Source of the DNA: Knufia peltigerae
Lineage: Eukaryota; Ascomycota; Eurotiomycetes; Chaetothyriales; Trichomeriaceae
Assembly (NCBI GenBank): GCA_030247855.1
Contig: JAPDRN010000001.1
Span: forward strand, 806,001 to 870,000
Length of the DNA: 64,000 nt
Direction: 5' to 3'
A model generated the notes under the pieces. That model was not told where the DNA came from. It made no database searches and saw nothing but the letters and a program-made list of their open reading frames with translations. Below, piece after piece: positions 63,651 to 64,000 of the stretch; position 1 is the stretch's first letter, and every line of letters begins with the position of its first letter. The position numbers and the translations under genes were made by a program.

Positions 63651-64000
63651 ACCAACCACAAACAAGACCAAGAAAGAAACAAAAAGAGGACGAGAACAAA
63701 GGTTTTCGGGCCTCAATGTGGGCGGGCAAAACGGGCATGATGTGACGAAAGTTTTTTATGACACTTTGTGGCAAGCCAGGTCGACGATGTTGGGGGTTTT
63801 CATTTTCCTCTTCCCATCGTCACGAAATCGGCAGAGAGAAACCCCAGAGGACCCCCCTTGATGGCAGCAGAGCATCGGGAAACGGCGTTTTTCAAGGGTG
63901 CTTTTTGAAGAGCATTCCGATGACGGCGTTGGATGATAGATTGCTTCTTTTTTTCTTTGCTGTGGGAGAATGCTGCTCCACGGCCCTCTACCCCCCAGGT
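63651..64000. other. 3' flank of the DnaJ gene
   Basis: It probably contains the 3' untranslated region and a T-rich stretch near 63944-63958. No gene is seen to the window edge. Confidence 0.3.

Noticed and set aside
62442..63716. 424-codon minus-strand open frame over the DnaJ gene
   Set aside because: It is an antisense shadow caused by high third-position GC; its composition is dominated by Leu, Val, Ala and Asp with no domain.

Overview
The window is nuclear DNA from a filamentous ascomycete (Pezizomycotina). The genes are dense and lie on both strands. Almost all introns are short (about 48-160 nt), with GT..AG ends and CTAAC/CTGAC-type branch sites. The gene repertoire is fungal: Zn2Cys6 and Clr5 regulators, a HET-domain protein, a fungal NB-ARC/TPR receptor, a HeLo-domain protein, a Whi2-like protein, and Snf5/Sfh1 with a GATA-type finger. 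A Eurotiomycete (possibly a black yeast) is my guess for the lineage, but the sequence alone does not prove it.

Layout. 0-10 kb: the 5' end of a mitochondrial-type adenylate kinase (left edge, minus strand), DNA primase large subunit, a divergent pair made of a Pvg1-like pyruvyltransferase and a nucleotide-sugar-transporter-like protein, and a seven-exon P450. 10-20 kb: a nuclear-looking pseudokinase, a Clr5-domain protein, a haloacid-dehalogenase-like hydrolase and Mediator Med19/Rox3. 19-27 kb: an FAD monooxygenase, a Zn2Cys6 regulator and, divergent from the regulator, MCM6. 27-37 kb: a Red1/ZFC3H1-type zinc-finger protein and, divergent from it, a class II myosin with a short tail.

37-48 kb is an accessory, self/non-self-recognition-like island and the most interesting part. 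A 283-residue HeLo-domain protein carries two copies of a short amyloid-type (HET-s-like, HRAM) motif at its C-terminus. An NB-ARC/TPR receptor 2.2 kb away carries one copy of the same motif at its extreme N-terminus. This is the architecture of a HET-S/NWD2-type amyloid cell-death signalling pair, here with a CYP52-like P450 between the two genes. Next come a decayed C2H2 zinc-finger relic and a HET-domain gene with a membrane-spanning C-terminus, the latter flanked by diverged direct repeats.

48-64 kb returns to mostly housekeeping genes: a flavin-reductase-like protein, a Whi2-like BTB protein, a small unknown protein, an ACMSD-like amidohydrolase, Snf5/Sfh1, Sec13 (start codon alone on its own exon), mitochondrial glutamyl-tRNA synthetase and a Ydj1-type DnaJ. 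No tRNA, rRNA, CRISPR array or intact transposon was recognised. Splice sites were placed by hand from reading frame, consensus and expected protein motifs; transcript data would settle them.
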